Notes: generated by a model not told the origin, from the sequence alone. DNA of 64,000 nt from Oceanobacillus chungangensis (GCF_003369565.1 NZ_PIOD01000006.1:124001-188000); one strand, 5' to 3'. Positions 19,003 through 28,324 are shown, numbered from the stretch's first letter. Translations and numbers: made by a program.

Positions 19003-19029
19003 ATGAATTTATATCTGCAAGAATCATAG
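19003..19029 (+). other. Eight-codon ORF with a strong ribosome site
   Basis: AGGGAGG lies 6 bp before an ATG that encodes MNLYLQES and then TAG. The frame reopens after the stop for 16 more codons. It may be a leader peptide or the remnant of a small gene. It lies in the gap between scrR and the zinc-ribbon gene. Confidence 0.3.
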
Positions 19030-19112
19030 GACATATTTGAGGCAACATCATTTCTTAAAAAATTCAAATTATTTTAAAAAAGGGGTTGCATTCCTGTATG
19101 TAATCATATATA

Positions 19113-19333
19113 TTGTTATATAACAAATGGAAATAGTAATTCCTGTTATATAAGAGAGAGGAGGGAACAGAATGAAACAATATGAAAGTGTATCTTGTCC
19201 TGAATGTGGCAAAGAAGTAGATCCCAAAAGTTATACAATGGAATGTGATTATTGCCTATCGAAAAAGGAAGATTAATTTTTTTGGTTAAACTGTTATATA
19301 TCAGTATATAAATAGTGTGTCTATAATATAACA
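19113..19333. promoter_or_regulatory. Four copies of a TGTTATATAA motif before aceBA
   Basis: TTGTTATATAACAA (19113-19126) is a 14-bp palindrome. Its half TGTTATATAA returns at 19144-19153, as TGTTATATAT at 19292-19301, and inverted as TAATATAACA at 19324-19333. The first two precede the zinc-ribbon gene and the last two precede aceB. The regular reuse suggests binding sites of a regulator of the glyoxylate genes. No regulator is identified. Confidence 0.5.
19172..19276 (+). CDS. Small zinc-ribbon protein (34 aa)
   Basis: A short ORF with GAGGAGGGAA 4-6 bp before ATG. It begins MKQYESVSCPECGKEVDPKS and ends with CDYCLSKKED, giving two CxxC pairs (CPEC and CDYC) 15 residues apart, which should bind one zinc. 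It lies 79 bp before aceB on the same strand and may be cotranscribed. The family is not recognised; a small regulator or redox/metal sensor is possible but not shown. Confidence 0.65.
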   Translation: MKQYESVSCPECGKEVDPKSYTMECDYCLSKKED

Positions 19334-19355
19334 ACGATTAGGAGTGATTATACAA

Positions 19356-20957
19356 ATGCTGATGAAAAGTGAAACAATACAGATTAAACATGATAGGAAA
19401 TACAAAACTCTTCTAACACCAGAGGCGCTGGCTTTTCTCGAAAAACTTCATCATAACTTTGATGAGCGTCGGCGAGATTTATTGAAAATTAGGAAAGAGA
19501 TCCAGCAAAAATTAAAAGAAGGCCAAAAGCTGGATTTCCTGACCGAAACAAAGAATATTAGGGAGGATAACTGGACTATTGAAAGTATTCCAGAGGATCT
19601 ACAGGATCGTAGGGTGGAAATTACTGGACCGGTTAACCGTAAGATGATCATCAATGCATTAAATTCTGGTGCAAAGACCTTCATGGCTGATTTTGAGGAC
19701 GCAACATCACCAACTTGGGAAAATGTGATGGATGGTCAGCTTAACTTACAAGATGCCATTCGACGTGAAATTGATTTTGACGCATCAAATGGAAAAAAAT
19801 ATCGCCTCAATGAAAAAACAGCTGTATTAATTGTCAGACCGCGTGGATGGCATTTGGAGGAACATCATATCGAGGTGAATGGCAAAGCGATGTCGGCGAG
19901 TCTTGTTGATTTTGGACTTTATTTTTATCATAATGCGAAAGAATTGCTGGCAAGAGGGTCTGGTCCTTATTTCTATCTTCCAAAATTGGAAAGTCATCTG
20001 GAGGCAAGACTTTGGAATGATGTTTTCGTATTTTCACAAAATCTACTTGGTATTCCACAGCGGACAATCAAGGCAACCGTACTAATCGAGACAATCACTG
20101 CAGCATTTGAAATGGATGAAATCCTTTATGAATTAAAAGAACACTCAGCTGGACTTAATTGTGGAAGATGGGATTATATTTTCAGCTACATTAAAAAATT
20201 CCAACATGACCCGGCAGTAATACTGCCTGACAGATCCACGGTAACGATGGAGGTGCCATTTATGCGTTCCTATTCGCTTCTGGTGATTAAAACCTGTCAC
20301 CGAAGGAATGCACCAGCAATTGGAGGGATGGCTGCACAGATACCAGTGAAAAATGATGTAGAGAAGAATAAGGCGGCTTTCGAAAAAGTCCGTACCGATA
20401 AGGAAAGAGAAGTCAATGACGGCCATGATGGCACATGGGTGGCACATCCAGGAATGGTACAGTTTGTAACCGATATTTTTGATAAGGGTATGACTAACTC
20501 GAACCAGATTTCCAAAAAGCGGGAGGATGTGGATGTTTCAGCGCAAGACCTTGTCCGTGTACCGGAAGGCGAAATCACAGATGGAGGTCTTCGGACGAAT
20601 ATTAATGTCGGTATCCAGTACATTGCGGCATGGCTTTCGGGCAAGGGAGCTGTACCAATAAATAATCTGATGGAAGATGCAGCAACAGCCGAGATATCGC
20701 GTGCACAGATCTGGCAATGGATCAAGCATCCAAAAGGTATATTATCGGATGGCAGGGAAATCACGATAGAACTTGCAGAAGCAATGATCAATGAAGAAAT
20801 GAAAAAGATGCAAGCACAGTTTGGGGTTGACCTATTTGAAGAAGGCAATTTTGAAACAGCTGCAGAGATTTTTCGAAATCTGATTAATCAGGATGAATTT
20901 GCTGAGTTTTTAACGATACCTGCGTATGGACAATTAATTAAAGGGGGAATAGCGTAA
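19356..20957 (+). CDS. aceB: Malate synthase A
   Basis: About 533 residues, normal for malate synthase A, which condenses glyoxylate with acetyl-CoA in the glyoxylate shunt. The family segments are clear: [50 protein letters not shown]-like [25 protein letters not shown], and [13 protein letters not shown] 19356 lies 11 bp after AGGAG; the GTG at 19344 overlaps that ribosome site and is less likely. Its stop overlaps the aceA start by one base. Both genes should be used for growth on acetate or fatty acids. Confidence 0.94.
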   Translation: MLMKSETIQIKHDRKYKTLLTPEALAFLEKLHHNFDERRRDLLKIRKEIQQKLKEGQKLDFLTETKNIREDNWTIESIPEDLQDRRVEITGPVNRKMIINALNSGAKTFMADFEDATSPTWENVMDGQLNLQDAIRREIDFDASNGKKYRLNEKTAVLIVRPRGWHLEEHHIEVNGKAMSASLVDFGLYFYHNAKELLARGSGPYFYLPKLESHLEARLWNDVFVFSQNLLGIPQRTIKATVLIETITAAFEMDEILYELKEHSAGLNCGRWDYIFSYIKKFQHDPAVILPDRSTVTMEVPFMRSYSLLVIKTCHRRNAPAIGGMAAQIPVKNDVEKNKAAFEKVRTDKEREVNDGHDGTWVAHPGMVQFVTDIFDKGMTNSNQISKKREDVDVSAQDLVRVPEGEITDGGLRTNINVGIQYIAAWLSGKGAVPINNLMEDAATAEISRAQIWQWIKHPKGILSDGREITIELAEAMINEEMKKMQAQFGVDLFEEGNFETAAEIFRNLINQDEFAEFLTIPAYGQLIKGGIA

Positions 20958-22234
20958 TGGGAAATCAACGAGCAGAACAAATAAAAAATGATTGGGAAAA
21001 TAATTTCCGCTGGGAAGGGGTGGAACGACCATATAGTGCAGAAGATGTTATCCGGCTTCGTGGTTCGATTGACATAGAATACACCCTTGCAGACAGAGGC
21101 GCAAGGAAGCTCTGGAATTTGATCAACACCGAGGACTATGTGAATGCACTTGGAGCGTTGACAGGGAATCAGGCAGTACAACAAGTGAAGGCGGGTCTTA
21201 AAGCGATTTACCTAAGTGGATGGCAGGTTGCTGCAGATGCTAATCAGGCTGGACAAATGTATCCAGACCAAAGTCTTTATCCAGCAAACAGTGTGCCGGA
21301 TGTTGTAAGGCGTATCAACCAGGCACTGCAGCGTGCAGACCAGATCCATCATTCTGAGGAGAATAACGAGATTGACTGGTTTGCGCCGATTGTTGCTGAT
21401 GCAGAAGCAGGCTTCGGCGGCCAGCTAAATGTATTTGAATTAATGAAGTCAATGATTGAGTCAGGGGCTTCTGCCGTTCACTTTGAAGATCAACTGTCAT
21501 CAGAGAAAAAATGTGGCCATTTGGGTGGCAAAGTATTGCTTCCGACACAAAATGCAATTAAAAATCTGATTGCTGCCCGTTTTGCAGCAGATGTCATGGG
21601 CACACCTACGATTATCATTGCAAGAACAGATGCCAATGCTGCAGATATGATTACAAATGATATTGACCCATATGATGCCGCGTTCATGACGGGTGAGCGT
21701 ACACCGGAAGGCTTTTACAAAACCAAATCAGGAATCGAACAGGCGATAGCTCGTGGATTGGCTTATGCAGCCTATGCAGATTTGATCTGGTGCGAAACAT
21801 CAGAACCAAATATGGAGGAGGCAAAGATGTTTGCGGACGCTATTCATCAGGAGTACCCAAACAAATTACTTGCTTATAATTGCTCTCCCTCTTTTAACTG
21901 GAAACGCAAATTGACAGATGATGAGATAGCTAATTTTCAAAGAGAACTTGGAAAGATGGGCTATAAATTCCAATTTGTTACATTGGCAGGATTCCATGCA
22001 CTGAATCACAGTATGTTTGAACTAGCCCGAAAGTATAAAGATGAAGGAATGGCTGCCTACTCCGAACTTCAACAGGCTGAATTTAGCAGTGAGCAATACG
22101 GGTATAGTGCAACAAGGCATCAACGCGAGGTTGGTACAGGTTATTTTGATGAAGTTGCACAAGTTATATCAGGTGGTACAGCTTCAACAACTGCGCTGAA
22201 AGGGTCTACAGAGGCAGAACAGTTTACACGATAA
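20957..22234 (+). CDS. aceA: Isocitrate lyase
   Basis: A 425-residue isocitrate lyase, which splits isocitrate into succinate and glyoxylate. The catalytic signature KKCGHLGGK contains Cys186; other conserved blocks are [39 protein letters not shown] and [11 protein letters not shown]. It starts inside the TAATG overlap with aceB, with GGGGGAAT upstream, so the two are translationally coupled. Palindromic sequences downstream (22311-22341 and 22526-22545) have no strong T-run. Confidence 0.95.
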   Translation: MGNQRAEQIKNDWENNFRWEGVERPYSAEDVIRLRGSIDIEYTLADRGARKLWNLINTEDYVNALGALTGNQAVQQVKAGLKAIYLSGWQVAADANQAGQMYPDQSLYPANSVPDVVRRINQALQRADQIHHSEENNEIDWFAPIVADAEAGFGGQLNVFELMKSMIESGASAVHFEDQLSSEKKCGHLGGKVLLPTQNAIKNLIAARFAADVMGTPTIIIARTDANAADMITNDIDPYDAAFMTGERTPEGFYKTKSGIEQAIARGLAYAAYADLIWCETSEPNMEEAKMFADAIHQEYPNKLLAYNCSPSFNWKRKLTDDEIANFQRELGKMGYKFQFVTLAGFHALNHSMFELARKYKDEGMAAYSELQQAEFSSEQYGYSATRHQREVGTGYFDEVAQVISGGTASTTALKGSTEAEQFTR

Positions 22235-22759
22235 TATAACTAAAAAAACTGCTTACTAATTGGGATCTCTTATGCTTTGTTCACTGGTTATGAAATTGAT
22301 AGGAATCTAGTAAATAACAGTTCCTTGCTTTCTGTTATTTAGAGATTATCGGACATTTTGAAGGAAAGCGAGATGTGATAAGGAGTATAATACGTCCACT
22401 GTTTTGGTGAATCGTTTACCCCGGATTGCGAATGAGTACGAGAAATCGTAAAATCTGATTAGAAACAGGCAAAACACAAAAGGATTTCTCTGTTCGTATT
22501 GATCGAATAGAACTATGGAGAAAGGCGATATGACTAGTCATATCGTCTACTTTTATGTTGATTTAACTCAACTCTTGTACTTACAAGTGGTATTTCTATT
22601 TAACATATTATCAGAAATATAAAATTGCAGTTCATAATTCAGGAGATTATTAAGACTATCGAAGAATTGGTCAACAATTGGAAAACAAAATGAAGTGGTT
22701 TATAATAATTATTAAAAACAAAAAGACGCTTATTTCTTCAAAGAAAGCGTTTTGTAAGA
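22235..22759. other. Intergenic stretch with two hairpins and the tRNA terminator
   Basis: No gene seen. TAAATAACAG and CTGTTATTTA (22311-22341) form a 10-bp stem, and CGATATGACTAGTCATATCG (22526-22545) is a perfect 20-bp palindrome. Either may end the aceBA transcript. The minus-strand tRNA terminator lies at 22715-22750. Confidence 0.5.
22715..22750 (-). terminator. Terminator of the minus-strand tRNA gene
   Basis: On the minus strand ACGCTT pairs with AAGCGT around a 13-base loop in which further pairs are possible, then CTTTTTGTTTTT follows. It lies 10 bp after the tRNA 3' end. Confidence 0.75.
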
Positions 22760-22832
22760 TGCTAGTGAGAGGAATCGAACCTCCGACCTCTTCATCACGA
22801 ATGAAACGCACTACCGACTGTGCTACACCAAC
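22760..22832 (-). tRNA. tRNA-Thr (anticodon CGT)
   Basis: Read on the minus strand, a 73-base cloverleaf fits exactly. Acceptor GTTGGTG pairs with CACTAGC with two G-U pairs. The D-arm is GCAC/GTGC with GG in the loop, the anticodon stem is TTTCA/TGAAG with loop TTCGTGA, and the T-arm has the standard TTCGATT loop. The anticodon at loop positions 3-5 is CGT, reading ACG (Thr). CCA is not encoded. The two G-U pairs in the acceptor and the solitary location are unusual, so a specialised or weak tRNA is possible. Confidence 0.75.
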
Positions 22833-22962
22833 AAATGAAAAAAAGTATAATAAAAATACTACTCCTATTATTTATGCTCTTTAAGTACTTTACATAAAAG
22901 AAAGATTAATGATAATGATATTTCTGTTTTAATGAACGATAAATGGAAGGGAGAAATAGGCA

Positions 22963-23469
22963 TTGGTAAAGATTCAAAAGGCTGGACCAAATCATATTGA
23001 TGGAATCGCAAGGGTTTGTAGTGCAAGTTATTGGGCGACATATGGTGATTTGCTTTCAAGGGAATACATCGAACGCATGATTAAGGAATTTTATACTCCA
23101 GAACGCTTACTCAAAGAAGTGACAACAACCTCAAGATCATGGAATGGCTGGACCGTCGCTGTCGAGAATGGAGAAGTCATAGGTGCAGGCGTTGGGGGAA
23201 TGATAAGTGAGAACCATGGCGAATTATTTGTATTATATGCAGACCCAGAGCGTAGAAATGAGGGAATTGGCGGGGAGATTCTTGATGCAGTCACCAAGGA
23301 GTTGATCGAATATGGTGCAAGAGAACAGTGGGTGAACGTTACGAAAGGAAACAAAAAAGGCCTTCCATTTTATGAGGCAAAAGGATTTCAATTTATCCAT
23401 GAACAGGAAGAGTATGGAGTCATCGAAGGAGAGGATTTTAAAGCGCTACGGTGCCATCGATTTCTGTGA
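22963..23469 (+). CDS. GNAT-family N-acetyltransferase
   Basis: A 168-residue GNAT protein. The acetyl-CoA binding motif is LYADPERRNEGIGGEILDAV near residues 89-108, with the strand-turn WVNVTKGNKKGLPFYEAKGF after it. The start is TTG with GGAAGGGAG upstream. Neighbours give no substrate. It lies on the plus strand 131 bp past the tRNA gene. Confidence 0.85.
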   Translation: MVKIQKAGPNHIDGIARVCSASYWATYGDLLSREYIERMIKEFYTPERLLKEVTTTSRSWNGWTVAVENGEVIGAGVGGMISENHGELFVLYADPERRNEGIGGEILDAVTKELIEYGAREQWVNVTKGNKKGLPFYEAKGFQFIHEQEEYGVIEGEDFKALRCHRFL

Positions 23470-23566
23470 TGGTTTACTCGTTAGCTGATTTAACTCAAAA
23501 TAAGCGAATATATCCATTGAACATGCTGATAAATAATGGTCTAATTGCAAAAGGATGGTTGAAGTT

Positions 23567-23989
23567 ATGAATAACATTACGAAAATGAAAATTTTAAAGC
23601 CTGCAAATGAAGTATTTGAAGCATTTGTCGATCCTACTAAAATTGCGGGATTTTGGTTTTCATTTAGTTCCGAGAGATGGGAACAAGGGAAGACGATTAC
23701 ATTAAGATACGACGAATACGGTGCCCAAGGAGAAATAGAAATAAAAGAAATCGAAGCGAATAGAAAAATAGTTTTTGTCGATGGCTCAGGGCATCTTATC
23801 ACGATATTGTTGACTGCGCTTGATAGTACAAATACTATTATCGAAATACAAGAAGAAAGTTTTAATGAAAATGATCCTGAGTTTATCAATCAATTAATTG
23901 ATAATAAAGAGGGTTGGGTTTATATGCTTACTTGTTTAAAGGGATATTTGGAGTACGGTGTTAATTTGCGAGCAGCATTAGTTAAATAA
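23567..23989 (+). CDS. SRPBCC (AHSA1-like) domain protein
   Basis: About 140 residues of the START/SRPBCC superfamily, AHSA1-like branch. N-terminal KILKPANEVFEAFVDPTKIA and FWFSFSSERWEQGKTI lead into the beta-sheet region, and the C-terminus has NKEGWVYMLTCLKGYLEYG. Such proteins bind hydrophobic ligands; no specific ligand can be named. ATG 23567 is preferred over ATG 23555 because AAAGGATGG fits its distance. Confidence 0.8.
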   Translation: MNNITKMKILKPANEVFEAFVDPTKIAGFWFSFSSERWEQGKTITLRYDEYGAQGEIEIKEIEANRKIVFVDGSGHLITILLTALDSTNTIIEIQEESFNENDPEFINQLIDNKEGWVYMLTCLKGYLEYGVNLRAALVK

Positions 23990-23997
23990 TCTCCTGT

Positions 23998-24019
23998 AAA
24001 AAGAGCGATATCGCTCTTT
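23998..24019. terminator. Terminator after the SRPBCC gene
   Basis: AAAAGAGCGATATCGCTCTTTT, a self-complementary 22-mer that forms a tight hairpin followed by TGTTTT. Confidence 0.8.
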
Positions 24020-24190
24020 TTGTTTTCATGCCAAGGTTTTCATGCCAAGAAAATACTATATAAAATGATATACATATCAACTGACTCTATATCTTTTTTC
24101 ACATTCAAAACAAAAACCAATACATTCATCAATTTCCTCTTCTTGGTAATAATAATAAATGCAAAATTAATTAGAGGAAGTGGTAGATAA

Positions 24191-24901
24191 ATGATGAGAA
24201 AATATGTATTTGTTCTATTAGCTTCTATACTTGCATTGCTGTTCACGTCGCAAGTTTCAGCTAATCCTGATGGTACAGTGCAAGATGAAATGGTCTGGCA
24301 TGTGGGAAAAGATCATAAACGTTCTTTCAAAAGTGAAGCATTATTAAAGCTTCATGCGATGGAGCTAGAAATAGAAACAGAGGGAAAGGATATGGAAACA
24401 TTATCCAAGGAAGTGCATGAAGGGATGATAAAGCGGAAAGCAGCCGAACTGGGAATTGACTCGGAAGGAAGAGACATAGAGGAATTAGGTAAAGAAGTAC
24501 ATCAAATGATGATGGTTAAAAAGGCAGAATCACTTGGAATAAATATAGAAGGTAAGGATTCCGAAACAATAGCAAAAGAGGTTCATGAGACTAAGATAAA
24601 AAAGATGGCCGCCAAGTTAGGAATAAAAACAGCGGACAAGGACTTAGAGAAATTAAGAAAAGAAGTTATGGAAACGTATCTTAGATCGGAAGCAGAGAAG
24701 TTAGGAATACTTACGGCTGGAAAAAATCCAAAAGAAATAGCACATGAAATTCATAAAGCGAAAATATTAAAAGCTGCAGACAAATTAGGAATCGATGTAA
24801 AGAATAAAAATTCTGAGCAGATTTTAGATGAAATCATTACCAATCATTTAGACCAAGCAGAGGAGCTAAAAGTCTATCCATTTGATCGCAAAAAGGAATA
24901 A
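24191..24901 (+). CDS. Secreted protein with six tandem 28-residue repeats
   Basis: A 236-residue protein with an N-terminal signal peptide (hydrophobic residues 5-20, cleavage probably after VSA at 22-24). Residues 53-220 are six contiguous repeats of exactly 28 residues, at 53, 81, 109, 137, 165 and 193. The pattern is KxxAxxLGIxxxGKDxExxxKEVHExxI, all helical and rich in Lys and Glu. After a short tail the protein ends in DRKKE. There is no anchor, so it is probably released or wall-bound. I know similar unassigned repeats in Bacillaceae secreted proteins but no function. GAGGAAGTGG precedes ATG. Confidence 0.8.
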   Translation: MMRKYVFVLLASILALLFTSQVSANPDGTVQDEMVWHVGKDHKRSFKSEALLKLHAMELEIETEGKDMETLSKEVHEGMIKRKAAELGIDSEGRDIEELGKEVHQMMMVKKAESLGINIEGKDSETIAKEVHETKIKKMAAKLGIKTADKDLEKLRKEVMETYLRSEAEKLGILTAGKNPKEIAHEIHKAKILKAADKLGIDVKNKNSEQILDEIITNHLDQAEELKVYPFDRKKE

Positions 24902-25029
24902 TAAAAAAAGGATGGTAATGCCCTCCTAAAGATGGTATGATTACGTAGCGATGAGCTGATTTGTGTAAGACGAGGAACAAGGCAGTACATGTGAATGTGA
25001 ACACATGGTTCTCTCGCCACAAATGATCG

Positions 25030-25060
25030 AAAACGTCTATATTTATATAGGCGTTTTTTC
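25030..25060 (+). terminator. Terminator before the aldo/keto reductase gene
   Basis: AAAACGTCTAT pairs with ATAGGCGTTTT (one G-U pair) across a 6-base loop, followed by more T. It lies 128 bp after the repeat-protein gene, so the gene may have a long 3' UTR. Confidence 0.7.
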
Positions 25061-25173
25061 TATGGAATAAATAATCGGATGCAGTAACCAAAGTATTCTC
25101 TAGGTAAAATATACCTAACAAAATATAGCCATCCATGCTAAACTACAAGTATAATCGGAAAGAGGTGACCATT

Positions 25174-26091
25174 ATGAAGAAAATAAAATTAGGTACTAGC
25201 AATTTAGAAGTGTCAAACATTTCATTAGGCTGTATGCGCCTTGGTAAGCTGGAAGTAAATGAAGCGGCCGAAGTTATCCATAATGCGTTAGATCTGGGCA
25301 TTGATTTTTTTGATCATGCTGATATTTATTCTGGTGGAAAATCAGAGGAAATCTTTGCTGAAGCGATTGGGATGAGCCCATCGGTTCGGGAGAAAATTTT
25401 CATTCAAACGAAAGCTGGAATTCGCGAAGGTTATTTTGACTTTTCGAAAGAACATATTTTGAAAGCAGTTGACGGAAGTCTAACACGACTGAAAACGGAT
25501 TATGTCGATAGCCTATTACTTCATCGGCCAGACACACTGATGGAGCCTGAGGAGGTTGCTGAAGCATTCACGATTTTACAGGATAGTGGAAAAGTCCGTC
25601 ATTTCGGTGTAAGTAATCAAAATCCGATGCAAATCGAATTGTTGAAGAAATACATAAATCAGGATTTAATTGTGAATCAATTGCAATTTAGTATCATGCA
25701 TTCAGGAATGATTGATGCTGGGATTCAAGTAAATACAAAACACGAGAATTCGCTTAACCGAGATGGAAGTATACTTGATTATAGTAGATTGCATGATATG
25801 ACGATTCAAGCATGGTCACCGTTCCAACACGGGTTTTTCGGTGGAGTATTTATCGATAACGAGCAGTTTCCGGAGTTAAATACAAAGCTAGAAGAAATTG
25901 GGGAAAAATATGGTATAAATAAATCAGCGGTAGCGATTGCTTGGATATTACGACATCCAGCGAAAATTCAACCAATTGTCGGTACATTAAATAAGGAACG
26001 ATTAACCAATATTGTTAAAGCAAATGAAATCGACCTTACAAGGAAAGAATGGTATGAAATTTATCTTGCTGCAGGTAATGATCTCCCATAG
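25174..26091 (+). CDS. Aldo/keto reductase, YcsN/YdhF type
   Basis: About 305 residues of the aldo/keto reductase family, NADPH-dependent cytosolic enzymes. It starts KLGTSNLEVSNISLGCMRLG; the catalytic Asp-Tyr are in FDHADIYSGG, Lys in FIQTKAG, and His in SLLLHRPDTL. NADP-binding residues are expected in the C-terminal PIVGTLNKERL. ATG 25174 has AAAGAGGTGACC upstream; an in-frame ATG at 25135 lacks a ribosome site and adds a non-family extension. Substrate unknown. Confidence 0.9.
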   Translation: MKKIKLGTSNLEVSNISLGCMRLGKLEVNEAAEVIHNALDLGIDFFDHADIYSGGKSEEIFAEAIGMSPSVREKIFIQTKAGIREGYFDFSKEHILKAVDGSLTRLKTDYVDSLLLHRPDTLMEPEEVAEAFTILQDSGKVRHFGVSNQNPMQIELLKKYINQDLIVNQLQFSIMHSGMIDAGIQVNTKHENSLNRDGSILDYSRLHDMTIQAWSPFQHGFFGGVFIDNEQFPELNTKLEEIGEKYGINKSAVAIAWILRHPAKIQPIVGTLNKERLTNIVKANEIDLTRKEWYEIYLAAGNDLP

Positions 26092-26130
26092 TACTTCAAC
26101 AATGACAGTTTCAGCAGAGGAGGAAAACAG

Positions 26131-26946
26131 ATGAAGAAAGCAGGATTATTCCTTTTTGTTTTGGTTGGATTTCTATTCTTAAGTGCTTGTAGTGATTCAA
26201 CAAATGGTCAAGCAGAGAATGAAGAGCTAGACAAGTTGAATGATAGAATAACGCAATTAGAAGAAGATAAACAAGCAAAAGATGAGGAACTAGCTGCAAA
26301 GGATAAGCAAATTACGGAATTGGAATCTACAATTGTGAATTTAGAGAATCAATTGGAAAATCCTCAAGCTGGGGAAGAAGAGGTCCCAGTTGATGAAGAA
26401 GCTGCAGAGGAAGTGCCTTCAGATTCTGAAGATACAGATGAAGTAGCAAGTGATGAAGAGCAGTTGCGCGAAACGGCAGATGCTGTTGTCGATGCGCTAG
26501 GAAATAAAGATTTTGCTAGTTTTGCAAGCTTTGTTCACCCTGCTAAAGGTGTACGTTTTTCACCATATATTTATGTTGATGTAGAAGAACATCTGCAGTT
26601 CTCAGCAGAGAAAATAGGGAATTTTACGAATGATAGTGAAACATACACATGGGGTTCTGTTGATGGCAGTGGTAACCCGATAGAGTTGACACCTAGTGAA
26701 TATTACGATGAGTTTATTTTTATTCGTGATTTCACGCAAGCAGATGAAGTAACGATTAATGATATTCAAACTCGTGGCAGTATGATTGTGAATGTAGAGG
26801 AAGTATATCCGGAGGCAAGCTTTGTCAGCTATTATGTTGATGGCACAAAGCAAGAGCTTGACTGGGCAGATTTAATCCTGGTTTTTGAAAAAGAAAAAGA
26901 TACTTGGTATCTTGTCGGACTTGTAGTTGATCGTTATACAATTTAA
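26131..26946 (+). CDS. Lipoprotein with coiled-coil and acidic linker
   Basis: A 271-residue lipoprotein. The signal ends in the lipobox LSAC (Cys20). Residues about 32-77 form a coiled coil (LDKLNDRITQLEEDKQAKDE and following heptads), residues about 80-112 a very acidic linker, and residues about 113-271 a compact domain ending DTWYLVGLVVDRYTI. That domain resembles unnamed Bacillaceae lipoprotein domains. It should sit on the outer face of the membrane. It lies 39 bp after the aldo/keto reductase gene, so readthrough is possible. Function unknown. Confidence 0.8.
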   Translation: MKKAGLFLFVLVGFLFLSACSDSTNGQAENEELDKLNDRITQLEEDKQAKDEELAAKDKQITELESTIVNLENQLENPQAGEEEVPVDEEAAEEVPSDSEDTDEVASDEEQLRETADAVVDALGNKDFASFASFVHPAKGVRFSPYIYVDVEEHLQFSAEKIGNFTNDSETYTWGSVDGSGNPIELTPSEYYDEFIFIRDFTQADEVTINDIQTRGSMIVNVEEVYPEASFVSYYVDGTKQELDWADLILVFEKEKDTWYLVGLVVDRYTI

Positions 26947-26957
26947 GCTAGTATAGG

Positions 26958-26986
26958 AAAGACCTCCATAAGTGGAGGTCTTTTTT
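26958..26986. terminator. Terminator between the two lipoprotein genes
   Basis: AAAGACCTCC-ATAAGT-GGAGGTCTTT followed by TTT. It can serve both convergent genes, because the minus strand also reads TTT after the stem. Confidence 0.88.
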
Positions 26987-26992
26987 GAATAA

Positions 26993-27436
26993 TCATTGTG
27001 TATAGGTTTTCTCAGTGCCGTCAGTGAATACAATTTCAAGTTCTACATTTATGGCGTCATCTGGCACATGAAATGCATTAAGTACGCTACTTAAGACTTC
27101 TTCGTTCTCGGTATCCTTATCAAAATTAAATCCAGTAAAAATGCTATCTAATTCCTGCATTGCTTCGTCACCAGCTAATTGTATTCCCTGAAGTCTATCT
27201 TCGTAGCTTGCCTCCGTTTCATTCATTTCCTTATCATAGTCAACTTTAATTGCGTCCGCTGTATTTTCGAAATCAGCCTCTAAATTAAAGCTGTTAAATG
27301 TATATGGAGATTCCGTTGCCTCGTTTACAGTATCATTGTTATTTACTGGATTTTGTACATCATCACGATCGCCACAGGCTGCGAGCATAAAAGAAACGAT
27401 GACTAGCAAACCAATGATGGAAATATGTTTCTTCAT
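26993..27436 (-). CDS. yusW: YusW-like lipoprotein
   Basis: A 147-residue lipoprotein with lipobox LAAC (Cys21). The mature part, FNSFNLEADFENTADAIKVD and onward to VELEIVFTDGTEKTYTQ, resembles the YusW family of Bacillus, whose role is unknown. It has GGAGTG before ATG and stands alone, convergent with the coiled-coil lipoprotein gene. Confidence 0.7.
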   Translation of the reverse strand: MKKHISIIGLLVIVSFMLAACGDRDDVQNPVNNNDTVNEATESPYTFNSFNLEADFENTADAIKVDYDKEMNETEASYEDRLQGIQLAGDEAMQELDSIFTGFNFDKDTENEEVLSSVLNAFHVPDDAINVELEIVFTDGTEKTYTQ

Positions 27437-27617
27437 TTATATTCACTCCAATTATATAATTTGATACTTTATAACTCTTGCTAAAAATTGACTAGGTAAA
27501 CTATAGTTGGAAATTTCTAAATAAAATTGTAAATCTAATAAATTCTGTCCTTTCTGTTACAGGTCAACCTCATCACTACATACAGTAGTATGTAGGCTTC
27601 AAGACTGGATGAAAATC

Positions 27618-27740
27618 ATGTATCCAAATTATCCATTTAATCAAAACGGAAATCAGTATTTGGGAGATTCTTATGTCACTTGTCCTCCATATGTCCATGT
27701 TGCCTGCCCTCTTACTGACTGTTGTCTTTCATCTTGGTAA
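27618..27740 (+). CDS. Possible small Tyr/Cys-rich peptide (40 aa)
   Basis: An ORF too short to stand out: it begins MYPNYPFNQNGNQYLGDSYV, continues with four Cys, and ends SSW. The Tyr, Pro, Asn and Cys content resembles small spore-coat proteins of Bacillaceae. Only a weak ribosome site (GGATGA) lies upstream. The rest of 27437-27617 and 27741-27910 shows no gene. Confidence 0.3.
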   Translation: MYPNYPFNQNGNQYLGDSYVTCPPYVHVACPLTDCCLSSW

Positions 27741-27910
27741 GAAGAATTAGTCGGATAATAATGTTGATAATTATATTTGAAATACTGTTCGTGGAATTCA
27801 CTGATCAATTAATGAATATATGACAGCAGCTGTTGGTAGAAGTTCACCCTATCGATGTGGGCAAACACTTAAAATAAAAAATCTCTCTACTGCAACTAAG
27901 TTAGAGATTC

Positions 27911-28100
27911 TCTCAGGCCGCTCACTCCAGAAATACACTTCGCATTCCGCAGGGGCTGGCGAGCCTTTTTGTGCTGCGCACTTCGAAGTCTCGCTGAGGC
28001 CCTTCCTCCCGCAGGACAAGGAAGACTTCGGCAGCGTTACATCGCAATCAGACAAATCGCCCTTTATTTTCGAGGAGTCTTTGTGTATTTCTTCCGCTAA
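27911..28100 (+). repeat. Extragenic repeat family B, copy 1
   Basis: A GC-richer block in an 888-bp gene-free gap. It opens CTCAGGCCGCTCACTCCAG, contains AGGGGCTGGCGAGCC and CTTCCTCCCGCAGGA, and closes GAGTCTTTGTGTATTTCTTC. The AAATACAC and GTGTATTT ends are inverted. It matches copy 2 at 55817-55909 and resembles the CCGCGGAAAGCG/CCTGCGGGA repeats widespread in Bacillaceae. Frames running through it are not genes. Confidence 0.75.
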
Positions 28101-28277
28101 GGTAGAGCAGAATCTATAAATAAGATTAATGGACCAAATAACTATCAATATTGATTGTTGCAATGTACTCGAGAATCATGTGGAGATTGCAACGACTTTC
28201 TATTTTGAAGACTTATTCGGAGTTTATATCAATTCATCCTTATCTCTTGATTAATTGAATAGAGCAATCCTTCAAAT

Positions 28278-28323
28278 AAAAAGCTTGGGAGAAGGGTTAA
28301 GGAACCTTTCTCCCAAGCTTTTT
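28278..28323 (-). terminator. Terminator after pdxK
   Basis: AAAAAGCTTGGGAGAA pairs with TTTCTCCCAAGCTTTTT, with an extra GGTT/AACC pair inside the loop. It is a strong bidirectional hairpin just after the pdxK stop. Confidence 0.88.
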
Positions 28324-28324
28324 A

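Noticed and set aside
27820-28163. Two overlapping frames of about 100 codons on both strands
   Set aside because: They read through family B repeat copy 1, whose higher GC content removes stop codons; no ribosome site.
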